Source: an uncultured Brachyspira sp. (GTDB lineage: Bacteria > Spirochaetota > Brachyspiria > Brachyspirales > Brachyspiraceae). Taken from it: DNA of 12,055 bases. Position numbers and translations under genes: made by a program. Below, in pieces: positions 1-5,825 of this stretch. Under the pieces are notes generated by a model. It was not told the origin of the DNA, searched no databases, and saw nothing but the letters and a program-made list of their open reading frames with translations. Location: positions 1-12,055 of the forward strand of contig NZ_CAJTQJ010000058.1 of assembly GCF_910578695.1 (NCBI RefSeq), given 5' to 3'. Position 1 is the stretch's first letter. Every line of letters begins with the position of its first letter.

Positions 1-1
1 T

Positions 2-64
2 AATAAAGATATTGAAAAACAATTAGAAATTATATATAATTTAGCAAAAAGGGAGCTTTTTTAG
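2..64 (+). CDS. Possible 3' end of an unidentified gene (partial)
   Basis: From the left edge a frame reads about 20 residues (NKDIEKQLEI..., ending KRELF) and stops at TAG 62-64. The composition looks like ordinary coding sequence with an amphipathic helical end. It is too short to recognise, and the gene body lies outside the window. It could also be chance, because stop-free stretches of this length are common. It is in a different frame from the PepSY-like remnant that follows. Confidence 0.25.
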   Translation, partial: NKDIEKQLEIIYNLAKRELF

Positions 65-93
65 TTATCTGGGTCAGCCCCTTAATATTTAAA

Positions 94-333
94 GGCGGAC
101 TTAAAATATATGTAAATTCAAACGGAGAATGGAACACTATAAGCGGCAGCGGAGATGAAATATCCATAGACTATATAGAAGAAAAGGTAATAAATACTAT
201 AAAAAGAGAATTTCCTAATGAGAAAATTATATATATTCAAAAAAAACATAAAGGATATATAATTCAATTTAGAAGAGGAAATAAAATAACTGTTGATATT
301 GAAGGAAATATAACTAAAGGAAGAAGAAATTAA
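94..333 (+). pseudogene. PepSY-like periplasmic protein, 5'-truncated remnant
   Basis: The frame encodes GLKIYVNSNGEWNTISGSG, then a helix, FPNEKIIYIQKKHKGY, a strand rich in charged residues, and VDIEGNI before TAA 331-333. This matches the second half of secreted two-repeat PepSY-like (beta-lactamase-inhibitor-like) proteins: the last strand of repeat 1 (YVNSNGxW) followed by a whole repeat 2 with the FPN...I..I.K...GY pattern. The signal peptide and most of repeat 1 are missing. The frame is open upstream only to a stop at 37-39. It contains no ATG and no ribosome binding site. I read it as a decayed or recombined copy. A start at GTT or GTC near 64-75 cannot be fully excluded, but the product would lack an export signal. 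The stop lies one base before the next small frame. Confidence 0.6.
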
Positions 334-334
334 T

Positions 335-469
335 ATGCTGAAAAATTTAAGAAATTTAATAAAAGGACAAGTAAATATTATTTTTATTTGTTCTTTTTTA
401 TTATTGCAGCTATTATGTGCCATCTGCTCAGGTTTGATTTTTTATTATTTTTATAATAAATATCAATAA
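335..469 (+). CDS. Possible 44-residue single-span membrane peptide
   Basis: ATG 335-337 opens a 44-codon frame ending at TAA 467-469. Residues 1-12 are basic (MLKNLRNLIKGQ). Residues 13-40 are almost wholly hydrophobic with several Cys, Phe and Tyr, and the end is short and polar (YNKYQ). This is the layout of a one-span inner-membrane peptide with a cytoplasmic N-terminus. A GGAAG tract at 319-323 could serve as ribosome binding site at a spacing of about 11, inside the end of the PepSY-like remnant. I recognise no family. It could be a chance frame in T-rich DNA, or a C-terminal relic of a larger membrane protein, so confidence is limited. Confidence 0.4.
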   Translation: MLKNLRNLIKGQVNIIFICSFLLLQLLCAICSGLIFYYFYNKYQ

Positions 470-517
470 TAAAAATGTTTGACCGATAATATATAAAACT
501 AATTATAGAGCTTTAAT

Positions 518-943
518 ATGAATAAAATTTTTACTATGATAGCAGCACTATTATTAATCATATCCTGTGAAGAAAAAAAGAAAGAAAGCAGGCAGTACAG
601 ACTAAATATAGTAGAAACTAATAAAGAACATATAGATATTAAAAGCCGAAATTTTGATGCTATTAATTTAATTAAAAATAGCTCATTTACTTCATACCCG
701 CATATTACAATAAAAAGCCTTATATCAAATTTTCATTCTGTTGAATGGCAGGATTTTATATCAGAAGATGATTATAAAAGATATATAGATATAGTAGCCA
801 GATACGGCACTAATGAATATATAATACAATTTCAAATATTGGATCAATACAGATGGGATTTATATGCATTTGAAATGAATAAAACTCCGTATACTATAGA
901 CATAGTTTCAAGCGAATTATACAAATTATATACAAATAAATAA
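518..943 (+). CDS. Hypothetical lipoprotein (141 aa)
   Basis: The N-terminus MNKIFTMIAALLLIISCEEK is a lipoprotein signal peptide: a basic start, a hydrophobic core (residues 4-15) and a lipobox ending I-S-C with Cys17 as the acylation site. Charged residues EEKKKES follow, so the mature protein should be anchored to a membrane facing the periplasm or surface. The remaining 120 residues have no motif I can name. The central part (HITIKSLISNFHSVEWQDF) and a Tyr-rich end (IDIVSSELYKLY) suggest a small alpha/beta domain. A TTGACC at 479-484 could be a -35 box, but the -10 is poor and the ribosome binding site weak (TAGAG, 506-510). The stop directly abuts the stop of the convergent lipoprotein gene. 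Lipoprotein export is confident; function is unknown. Confidence 0.85.
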   Translation: MNKIFTMIAALLLIISCEEKKKESRQYRLNIVETNKEHIDIKSRNFDAINLIKNSSFTSYPHITIKSLISNFHSVEWQDFISEDDYKRYIDIVARYGTNEYIIQFQILDQYRWDLYAFEMNKTPYTIDIVSSELYKLYTNK

Positions 944-1471
944 TTAATGATATGTTAAAGATATGCTTCCTCTTTTGATATCTATAGGACCTGCTATATT
1001 TCTTGAAAGTTTTATTTGTATAGATAAACTTCTATCTAAATCATTACCTGTAGTCCAAGCATTTTTCTGAGGTTCAAATATTCCTACGGTGGTTGCTGTA
1101 CCTGAATTTCGCCCTAAAAAAATTTTAACATCATAATATGTGATAATTATGCCTTTGAAACCATTAACAGTATCTTCTGTAACTTTTAAAGGTGCTGTTA
1201 TAGAGGATCTTTTTATTTCATCTTCTGACATATTTTCAGCATTTTTTCCGCCTATCACATAATAAACTTTATCATTTATCTCTACAGCCTGAACTTCCTT
1301 ATCAGCTCCGTAAACTGTAACTTTCATTTTTGCAGGATCATCTCTAGTTATATTACCTTCTCTATTTTCATTATTATTTTTAACAACATTATCATCTTTA
1401 GGCTTTACAGTATAACAGCTTATCATTATACAAATTAAAATAACTTGTATCAAAACTTTTTTCAACATCAT
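944..1471 (-). CDS. Hypothetical lipoprotein (175 aa)
   Basis: The product begins MMLKKVLIQVILICIMISCY: two Lys, a hydrophobic core and a lipobox ending I-S-C with Cys19 as the lipid-attachment residue. After a short polar linker (about residues 22-50, rich in Asn, Asp and Lys) the rest looks like a beta-rich domain with alternating hydrophobic residues (MKVTVYGADKEVQAVEI, VNGFKGIIITYYDVKIFLG) ending GSISLTYH. I know no named family for it. Two adjacent ATGs are possible starts. The GAGG at 1476-1479 lies 4 nt from the outer and 7 nt from the inner one (1468), so the inner start, giving 174 residues, is slightly better placed. No convincing promoter is visible upstream. Its stop touches that of the preceding rightward lipoprotein gene, with no room for a terminator between them. 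Confidence 0.85.
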   Translation of the reverse strand: MMLKKVLIQVILICIMISCYTVKPKDDNVVKNNNENREGNITRDDPAKMKVTVYGADKEVQAVEINDKVYYVIGGKNAENMSEDEIKRSSITAPLKVTEDTVNGFKGIIITYYDVKIFLGRNSGTATTVGIFEPQKNAWTTGNDLDRSLSIQIKLSRNIAGPIDIKRGSISLTYH

Positions 1472-1567
1472 AATACCTCGTAAATTCCAAAATATGAAAT
1501 CACATACTATTTATAACTATCGGAAATTATTTTAGTAATATTAAAGAATAATTTTTACAATTTATAC

Positions 1568-1595
1568 TTGAATAAAATTATAATAAATCTATACT
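1568..1595 (+). promoter_or_regulatory. Promoter of the aldo/keto reductase gene
   Basis: TTGAAT (1568-1573), a 16-bp spacer and TATACT (1590-1595) form a good sigma-70 type promoter. It is 42 bases upstream of the start codon, with the strong AAGAAGG ribosome binding site (1624-1630) in between. No operator dyad is visible. Confidence 0.55.
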
Positions 1596-1637
1596 TAATA
1601 AATAGCTATTATAAATTAAAAGAAAGAAGGTAGAAAA

Positions 1638-2624
1638 ATGCAAATTTCTGAAAACAGATACAGTAAAATCATATATAAAAAATGCGGTAAAAGCGGATTA
1701 AAACTTCCTATAATATCATTCGGGCTTTGGCATAATTTTGGAGAGAATTGCGATTATGATAATATGAAAGATATGATAAAAACGGCATTTGATAACGGCA
1801 TAACATATTTTGATTTGGCTAATAATTACGGACCTCCTCACGGATATGCTGAAATGAGTATGGCTAGAATTTTAGGTGAAGGTCTTAATAAATACAGAGA
1901 TGAGCTTATAATAAGTACTAAAGCAGGTTATGATATGTGGAAAGGACCTTACGGAAATTGGGGAAGTAAAAAACATTTGATAGCAAGCATTAATCAGAGT
2001 TTAAAAAGGCTTAATATAGAATATATCGATATATTTTATCATCATAGAATGGACAGAGAAACACCTCTTGAAGAAACTATTGAAGCATTAACTAGAATAG
2101 TAAAAGACGGCAAGGCTTTGTATATAGGGCTTTCAAATTATGACGGTATTACAATGGAAAAGGCATCAAAATTATTTTATTTGGCTAATGTCCCTTTTAT
2201 TATAAATCAAAATAGATATTCAATATTTGACAGAACTATAGAAAATAATGGACTTAAATTAAAATCTAAAAAATTAGGAAAAGGAATAATAGCATACAGT
2301 CCATTAGCTCAGGGTTTATTAACAGACAAATATCTAAATGGCATTCCAAGTGACAGCAGAATAGAATCTGACGGAAGATATTTAAATCGCGATGCTCTAA
2401 ATAGAAAAAGAATGAAGCAGATTAAAAATCTTAATAATTTAGCAAAAGAGAGGGGAGAAACTTTAGCACAAATGTCTTTAAGATGGGTTCTTAGAGACGA
2501 AGAGATTACAAATGTACTGATAGGAGCTTCAAAGTCAAGCCAAATAATAGAAAATTTAAAAATTATAAATAAAATGCCTCTTACTGATGAGGAATTAAAA
2601 ATAATTGATGATTTAAGTTTATAG
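1638..2624 (+). CDS. Aldo/keto reductase, YghZ/Gpr (L-glyceraldehyde 3-phosphate reductase) type
   Basis: This is a cytosolic NADPH-dependent TIM-barrel reductase of about 328 residues. The sequence follows E. coli YghZ closely: CGKSGLKLPIISFGLWHNFG at the first strand, FDLANNYGPP, DELIISTKAGYDMW, YHHRMD, ALYIGLSNY and GIIAYSPLAQGLLTDKYLNG. The catalytic tetrad is visible as Asp59, Tyr64, Lys95 and His136. LIGASKSSQIIENL near the C-terminus is the usual cofactor 2'-phosphate loop. YghZ reduces L-glyceraldehyde 3-phosphate and methylglyoxal; this family also includes proteins related to potassium channel beta subunits. The likely role here is clearance of reactive carbonyls, which is inference. 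The start is supported by AAGAAGG 7 nt upstream. It appears to be a single-gene unit; no clear terminator is seen downstream. Confidence 0.93.
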   Translation: MQISENRYSKIIYKKCGKSGLKLPIISFGLWHNFGENCDYDNMKDMIKTAFDNGITYFDLANNYGPPHGYAEMSMARILGEGLNKYRDELIISTKAGYDMWKGPYGNWGSKKHLIASINQSLKRLNIEYIDIFYHHRMDRETPLEETIEALTRIVKDGKALYIGLSNYDGITMEKASKLFYLANVPFIINQNRYSIFDRTIENNGLKLKSKKLGKGIIAYSPLAQGLLTDKYLNGIPSDSRIESDGRYLNRDALNRKRMKQIKNLNNLAKERGETLAQMSLRWVLRDEEITNVLIGASKSSQIIENLKIINKMPLTDEELKIIDDLSL

Positions 2625-2821
2625 ACTGGCTATTATTTTATATAATATGAAATTACTATACTTATAAATTATTTAGTATTTAAAAAACCTTATAAAATAA
2701 TTAGTATATACTAGATTAGCATATTTTATTATACTTTCAGCAGTCTATTTATAAGTCTTTTAAATAAATAGTAATAATTAATAACTTTTATTTAAGTTTT
2801 TTAATAGAACAAAAAGTTTTT

Positions 2822-2827
2822 TATAAT
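2822..2827 (+). promoter_or_regulatory. Likely -10 box for the malic enzyme gene
   Basis: A perfect TATAAT lies 54 bases upstream of the malic enzyme start. The hexamer at a 17-bp spacing (TTTTAA, 2799-2804) is a poor -35 box. The site may need an activator or may be one of several starts in this 257-base AT-rich gap. The rest of the gap (2625-2800) shows only a weak AT-only inverted repeat at 2745-2771. Confidence 0.35.
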
Positions 2828-2881
2828 ACTGATTATGCATTAAATTATTTGGTTATAAATATAACAAAAGGAGAATTTATT

Positions 2882-4168
2882 ATGTATGATGAATTAAAAA
2901 TAAAATCATTAGAATATCATTCTAAAGGAAAGGCTGGTAAAATAGAAGTAATATCTGCGAAGCCTTGTAAAACTGCAGATGATTTATCTTTAGCATATAC
3001 TCCGGGCGTTGCAAAGCCTGTACTTGAAATAGCTGAAAATCCAAATGAGGCATATAAATACACTTCTAAAGGAAATTTAGTAGCTGTTATTTCAAACGGC
3101 ACTGCAATACTTGGCTTAGGGGACAGAGGTGCTTTAGCTTCCAAGCCTGTTATGGAGGGAAAGGGAATACTATTCAAACGCTTTGCTGATATTGATGTAT
3201 TTGATATAGAAATTAATGAAAAAGACCCTGATAAAATTATAGATATAGTGAAAGCATTAGAGCCTACTTTCGGCGGTATTAATCTCGAAGATATAAAAGC
3301 TCCTGAATGCTTCAAAATAGAAAAAACTTTAATAGAAAAATGCGATATACCTGTGTTTCATGATGATCAGCATGGAACTGCTATAATATGTTCTGCTGCT
3401 TTGATTAATGCTTTAGAAATTTCAAATATAGATAAAAAAAATGCTAAGATAGTATTTAATGGAGCTGGTTCTGCTGGTATTTCATGTGCCAAAATGTTTG
3501 TAGCATTGGGAGTGCCTAGAGAAAATATTATTATGTGCGATAGTAAAGGTGTTATCACTAAAGATAGAATAGAATCTGTTACTGAAGAGAAAAGAGAATT
3601 TGCTACTGATTTAAAAGTAAAAAATCTGGAAGAAGCTATGAAAGGAGCTAATGTATTTGCTGGGCTTTCTGTTGCTGACTGCGTTACTGAAGACATGGTT
3701 AAATCTATGGCTAAAAATCCTATAATATTTGCTATGGCCAACCCTAACCCTGAAATACAATACGAAAAGGCTATAGCTATAAGAGATGATTTAATCATGG
3801 CTACAGGAAGAAGCGATTATCCTAATCAGATTAATAATGTATTAGGTTTCCCTTTCATATTCAGAGGTGCTTTAGATGTGAAGGCAAAAGCTATATCAGA
3901 GAAAATGAAAATGGCTGCTTCATTAGCATTGGCTGCCCTTGCTAAAGAAAAAGTACCTGAAGAAGTTTTCAAAGCCTATGGAAATAAAACTTTTGAGTTT
4001 GGTAAAAATTATATAGTACCTAAGCCTTTTGATCCTAGAGTTATTGAATGGGTATCGCCTGCTGTTGCTAAGGCTGCTTGTGATGAAGGGCTTGCTAAAG
4101 AGCCTATTAATGATTTTGAAAAATACAAATCTTCTCTAAAAGAAAGAATGAAAAAGTATTGGGAATAG
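2882..4168 (+). CDS. NAD(P)-dependent malic enzyme (oxaloacetate-decarboxylating)
   Basis: The enzyme converts malate to pyruvate and CO2 with reduction of NAD(P), linking C4 acids to pyruvate. It is the short bacterial form (428 residues), without the phosphotransacetylase-like C-terminal domain of MaeB. The malic N-domain (about 1-165) has AYTPGVAKP with catalytic Tyr39, the NGTAILGLGDRG strand, MEGKG with catalytic Lys94, GGINLEDI with metal ligands Glu136 and Asp137, and HDDQHGTA with Asp162. The Rossmann domain follows with GAGSAG (194-199), then FAMANPNPEI and RSDYPNQINNVLGFPF. The start at 2882 is chosen because AAAAGGAG (2866-2873) lies 8 nt upstream. A longer frame from TTG 2849 would put that site inside the gene. 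FAMANPNP replaces the commoner FALANPTP. It is followed by a hairpin terminator (4207-4229) and stands alone. Confidence 0.95.
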   Translation: MYDELKIKSLEYHSKGKAGKIEVISAKPCKTADDLSLAYTPGVAKPVLEIAENPNEAYKYTSKGNLVAVISNGTAILGLGDRGALASKPVMEGKGILFKRFADIDVFDIEINEKDPDKIIDIVKALEPTFGGINLEDIKAPECFKIEKTLIEKCDIPVFHDDQHGTAIICSAALINALEISNIDKKNAKIVFNGAGSAGISCAKMFVALGVPRENIIMCDSKGVITKDRIESVTEEKREFATDLKVKNLEEAMKGANVFAGLSVADCVTEDMVKSMAKNPIIFAMANPNPEIQYEKAIAIRDDLIMATGRSDYPNQINNVLGFPFIFRGALDVKAKAISEKMKMAASLALAALAKEKVPEEVFKAYGNKTFEFGKNYIVPKPFDPRVIEWVSPAVAKAACDEGLAKEPINDFEKYKSSLKERMKKYWE

Positions 4169-4206
4169 TTTAATTAAATATAATGTATAGTAAAAAGTCT
4201 GATATT

Positions 4207-4229
4207 TATAGTAATTTGCTATATTTTTT
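4207..4229 (+). terminator. Rho-independent terminator after the malic enzyme gene
   Basis: TATAGTA (4207-4213), a 3-base loop and TGCTATA (4217-4223) pair over 7 bp with one G-U wobble and are followed by six T (4224-4229). The stem is AT-rich and only moderately stable, but the place, 39 bases after the stop, fits. Confidence 0.55.
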
Positions 4230-4246
4230 AATCAATAGGGCGGGTA

Positions 4247-4275
4247 TGTAAATTAAGTTTTAAAATTTAATTACA
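4247..4275. repeat. AT-rich palindrome next to a G-rich motif
   Basis: TGTAAATTAAGTTTT (4247-4261) is followed directly by AAAATTTAATTACA (4262-4275), which pairs with it except for one G-T wobble and one bulged A. It follows an unusual GGGCGGG at 4238-4244 in otherwise nearly GC-free DNA. A TAATTACATA unit then occurs twice in tandem (4269-4288). The palindrome lies upstream of the promoter at 4318 and could be an operator, but nothing proves it. Confidence 0.4.
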
Positions 4276-4317
4276 TATAATTACATAGAAATAAGCCTAA
4301 TATTTGTTTTGAATATA

Positions 4318-4346
4318 TTGAATTGAAGTAAATTTTATACTATAAT
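4318..4346 (+). promoter_or_regulatory. Promoter of the small-gene/metallopeptidase unit
   Basis: TTGAAT (4318-4323), a 17-bp spacer and a perfect TATAAT (4341-4346) make a strong sigma-70 type promoter. Its predicted transcript start is about 20 bases before the ATG at 4373. Confidence 0.65.
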
Positions 4347-4372
4347 TGTTAAATATTATATTAAGGATTCAT

Positions 4373-4612
4373 ATGCATAATGATACTATTAAAGATTTAC
4401 AGTTATGTACATCTGAAGATATGGTTAAAAAATTCTTTATTAAAAATGGAATAGAAGAAAATGATTATAAACAAAAAATAGAATTACTAACAGAAGCTTG
4501 CTGTTCAGATAATATAAAATTTTTTAATAAAGATATATCTGATGAAAAAAAATATAGGTCTATACTGAAAATGTTTCTAAATGAAGAGTTTAGATTTTAT
4601 AGAGGCATATAA
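4373..4612 (+). CDS. Small helical protein, first gene of a pair with a metallopeptidase (79 aa)
   Basis: I do not recognise this protein. It has 79 residues with no signal peptide or membrane segment, and it looks all-helical and charged: TIKDLQLCTSEDMVKKFF, NGIEENDYKQKIELLTEACC and ISDEKKYRSILKMFLNEEF. The segment SEDMVKKFFIKNGIEENDY has the rhythm of short helical modules such as Nif11-type leaders, where a helix is followed by NGI plus an acidic helix, but the likeness is too weak to name. The start at 4373 is chosen because AAGGA (4363-4367) lies 5 nt upstream and the promoter's TATAAT ends at 4346. The longer frame from 4346 would begin inside that -10 box. The downstream metallopeptidase starts 7 nt after the stop, so the two are probably one transcript and may work together. 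Confidence 0.7.
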   Translation: MHNDTIKDLQLCTSEDMVKKFFIKNGIEENDYKQKIELLTEACCSDNIKFFNKDISDEKKYRSILKMFLNEEFRFYRGI

Positions 4613-4619
4613 TTAAAAA

Positions 4620-5378
4620 ATGCATAATATTAATTTATATAATATATTTAAAACTTGTGTAGGCAGTGTTTTTAATAATGGCAGTGAATCAGATGAAAAA
4701 AAATTAATAGATTTAATAGATACTAATTTATTTAAATCAATTTTCCATAAATATATTGAAGCTTCTTATTTATCACATTGGAAAAGTACTATAGAAAATT
4801 TAGTACTGCAAAACAGACAAAGACAGCTTAAAAATAATTTATTTGATAACACAAATTTTAATAACTTATTTAAAATTATTTTAGATAAAAACAATATTGA
4901 TTATTTATTAAATAATATTCCAATTTCAGATGATAATTTAAAAGAATCATTTAAAAATATATTTTATAAAGATTTAAATAAAACATCTTCATATATTAAA
5001 AGAATAATATTGAATTCTCTTTATAAAATTATTATAATACAAGATGATATAGATATACCTGCTATGTATTCGCCTGATAGTAATTTTTTTACAGATATTA
5101 TTTTTATAAAAAAAGATATGGATGTAGAAGAAAAAAGAATAATAATAGCACATGAACTTGGACATATAATAATAAATAGAATACTAAAGGAAAATAGTTC
5201 ATTTGCTATAGATTGGAATATTATAAACGAAGAAAATTTTTCTAATTTGTTTATGTATTATATTCTATATGATAAAAGCTGCTTTTATAGTGATGAGGAA
5301 TATTTGAGTAATTTTATTAGGAATTCAGCATTAGATTTTAAATCCTCATACGAAGACATATTAAATAAATACTCATAA
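4620..5378 (+). CDS. ImmA/IrrE-family (M78-like) zinc metallopeptidase
   Basis: The 252-residue protein carries the zinc-protease signature IIIAHELGHII, with His178, Glu179 and His182. About 23 residues on comes E205NFSNLFMYYIL, which fits the ExxxNxFxxxLL segment that supplies the third zinc ligand in ImmA/IrrE proteins. These are cytosolic proteases; ImmA cleaves the ICE repressor ImmR and IrrE cleaves the repressor DdrO. Residues 1-140 form a helical, Asn/Lys-rich region without a visible helix-turn-helix. The usual domain order, if any DNA-binding part were present, would show one there. There is no signal peptide. It follows the 79-residue gene by 7 nt and has only a distant AGAGG (4601-4605) as binding site, so translational coupling is likely. 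G+C is visibly lower than in the malic enzyme gene, which suggests acquired or fast-evolving DNA. The bidirectional terminator at 5457-5486 closes the unit. The substrate is unknown. Confidence 0.75.
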   Translation: MHNINLYNIFKTCVGSVFNNGSESDEKKLIDLIDTNLFKSIFHKYIEASYLSHWKSTIENLVLQNRQRQLKNNLFDNTNFNNLFKIILDKNNIDYLLNNIPISDDNLKESFKNIFYKDLNKTSSYIKRIILNSLYKIIIIQDDIDIPAMYSPDSNFFTDIIFIKKDMDVEEKRIIIAHELGHIIINRILKENSSFAIDWNIINEENFSNLFMYYILYDKSCFYSDEEYLSNFIRNSALDFKSSYEDILNKYS

Positions 5379-5456
5379 AATTTGTATTATATTATTAATT
5401 AACATTATATACTAAATTTAAATATAAATCCAATCATCACTTTTAATGAAGTAAAA

Positions 5457-5486
5457 AAGTGCAGACCTTATTTAAGATTTGCACTT
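5457..5486. terminator. Bidirectional terminator between convergent units
   Basis: The arms AAGTGCAGACCTTA (5457-5470) and TAAGATTTGCACTT (5473-5486) pair over 14 positions with two mismatches, including a solid AAGTGCA/TGCACTT base. Rightward it is followed by ATTGTTTTATTTATTTTT. Leftward, the run of A at 5453-5458 gives a T tract straight after the stem. It can serve both the metallopeptidase unit and the serS-tfoX-like operon. Confidence 0.8.
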
Positions 5487-5492
5487 ATTGTT

Positions 5493-5825
5493 TTATTTAT
5501 TTTTATTTTTGACTTTTTTTATTAGAGGAAGCTCATCATAAATTTCATTAAATAAATATTTAAAGAAATCATTATTATAATTATTAATATCTTCTATAAA
5601 TATCATCTCTTTAGCATTTTGATAAGGCGGTTTTAATATATAATTATTTATTAATGATTTAGCTTTATCAGTAGGCTTTATAAATAAATGATTATCGCAT
5701 ACATAAGCCATTATTTTATTTTTATAATAAATTATGTATTCTCCCATCATAGATTTATAATAAATATCATCTAAAGAATCTAATTTGTTTAATACTGTAT
5801 CAAGATATTTTTTATCTGAAGCCAT
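5493..5825 (-). CDS. TfoX N-terminal domain protein (110 aa)
   Basis: The sequence MASDKKYLDTVLNKLDSLDD, then the MMGEYIIYYKNKI strand pair, FIKPTDKAKSL, PPYQNAKEMIFIED and a final YDELPLIKK helix match the stand-alone TfoX/Sxy N-terminal domain. It is a small alpha/beta domain of about 100 residues. It lacks the C-terminal TfoX domain found in the full Sxy regulators that control natural competence in gammaproteobacteria, so a competence role should not be assumed; the function of these short forms is unknown. The Lys/Asn-rich tail (KKVKNKNK) is probably disordered. Its ATG shares one base with the TAA of serS (TAATG on the minus strand), so it is probably translated by coupling from the serS message. 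It is the last gene before the bidirectional terminator. Confidence 0.87.
   Translation of the reverse strand: MASDKKYLDTVLNKLDSLDDIYYKSMMGEYIIYYKNKIMAYVCDNHLFIKPTDKAKSLINNYILKPPYQNAKEMIFIEDINNYNNDFFKYLFNEIYDELPLIKKVKNKNK

Noticed and set aside
68..84. GGGTCAGCCC as a terminator hairpin for the leftmost gene
   Set aside because: The stem is only three base pairs and there is no T tract after it.
118..423. Minus-strand frame of 101 codons
   Set aside because: It is Phe/Ser/Tyr-rich antisense translation of the PepSY-like remnant and the small membrane frame, with no start site.
2745..2771. Inverted repeat CTATTTAT/ATAAATAG as terminator of the aldo/keto reductase gene
   Set aside because: The stem is almost all A-T, the loop is 11 bases and no T tract follows.
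2849..2881. Extension of the malic enzyme to a TTG start at 2849
   Set aside because: A strong AAAAGGAG site lies 8 nt before ATG 2882, and the extra residues (VINITKGEFI) match nothing in the family.
2917..3798. Two minus-strand frames inside the malic enzyme gene
   Set aside because: They are antisense shadows of a well-recognised enzyme, without ribosome binding sites.
4346..4372. Extension of the small gene to a TTG start at 4346
   Set aside because: It would begin inside the TATAAT box; ATG 4373 has AAGGA at a suitable distance.
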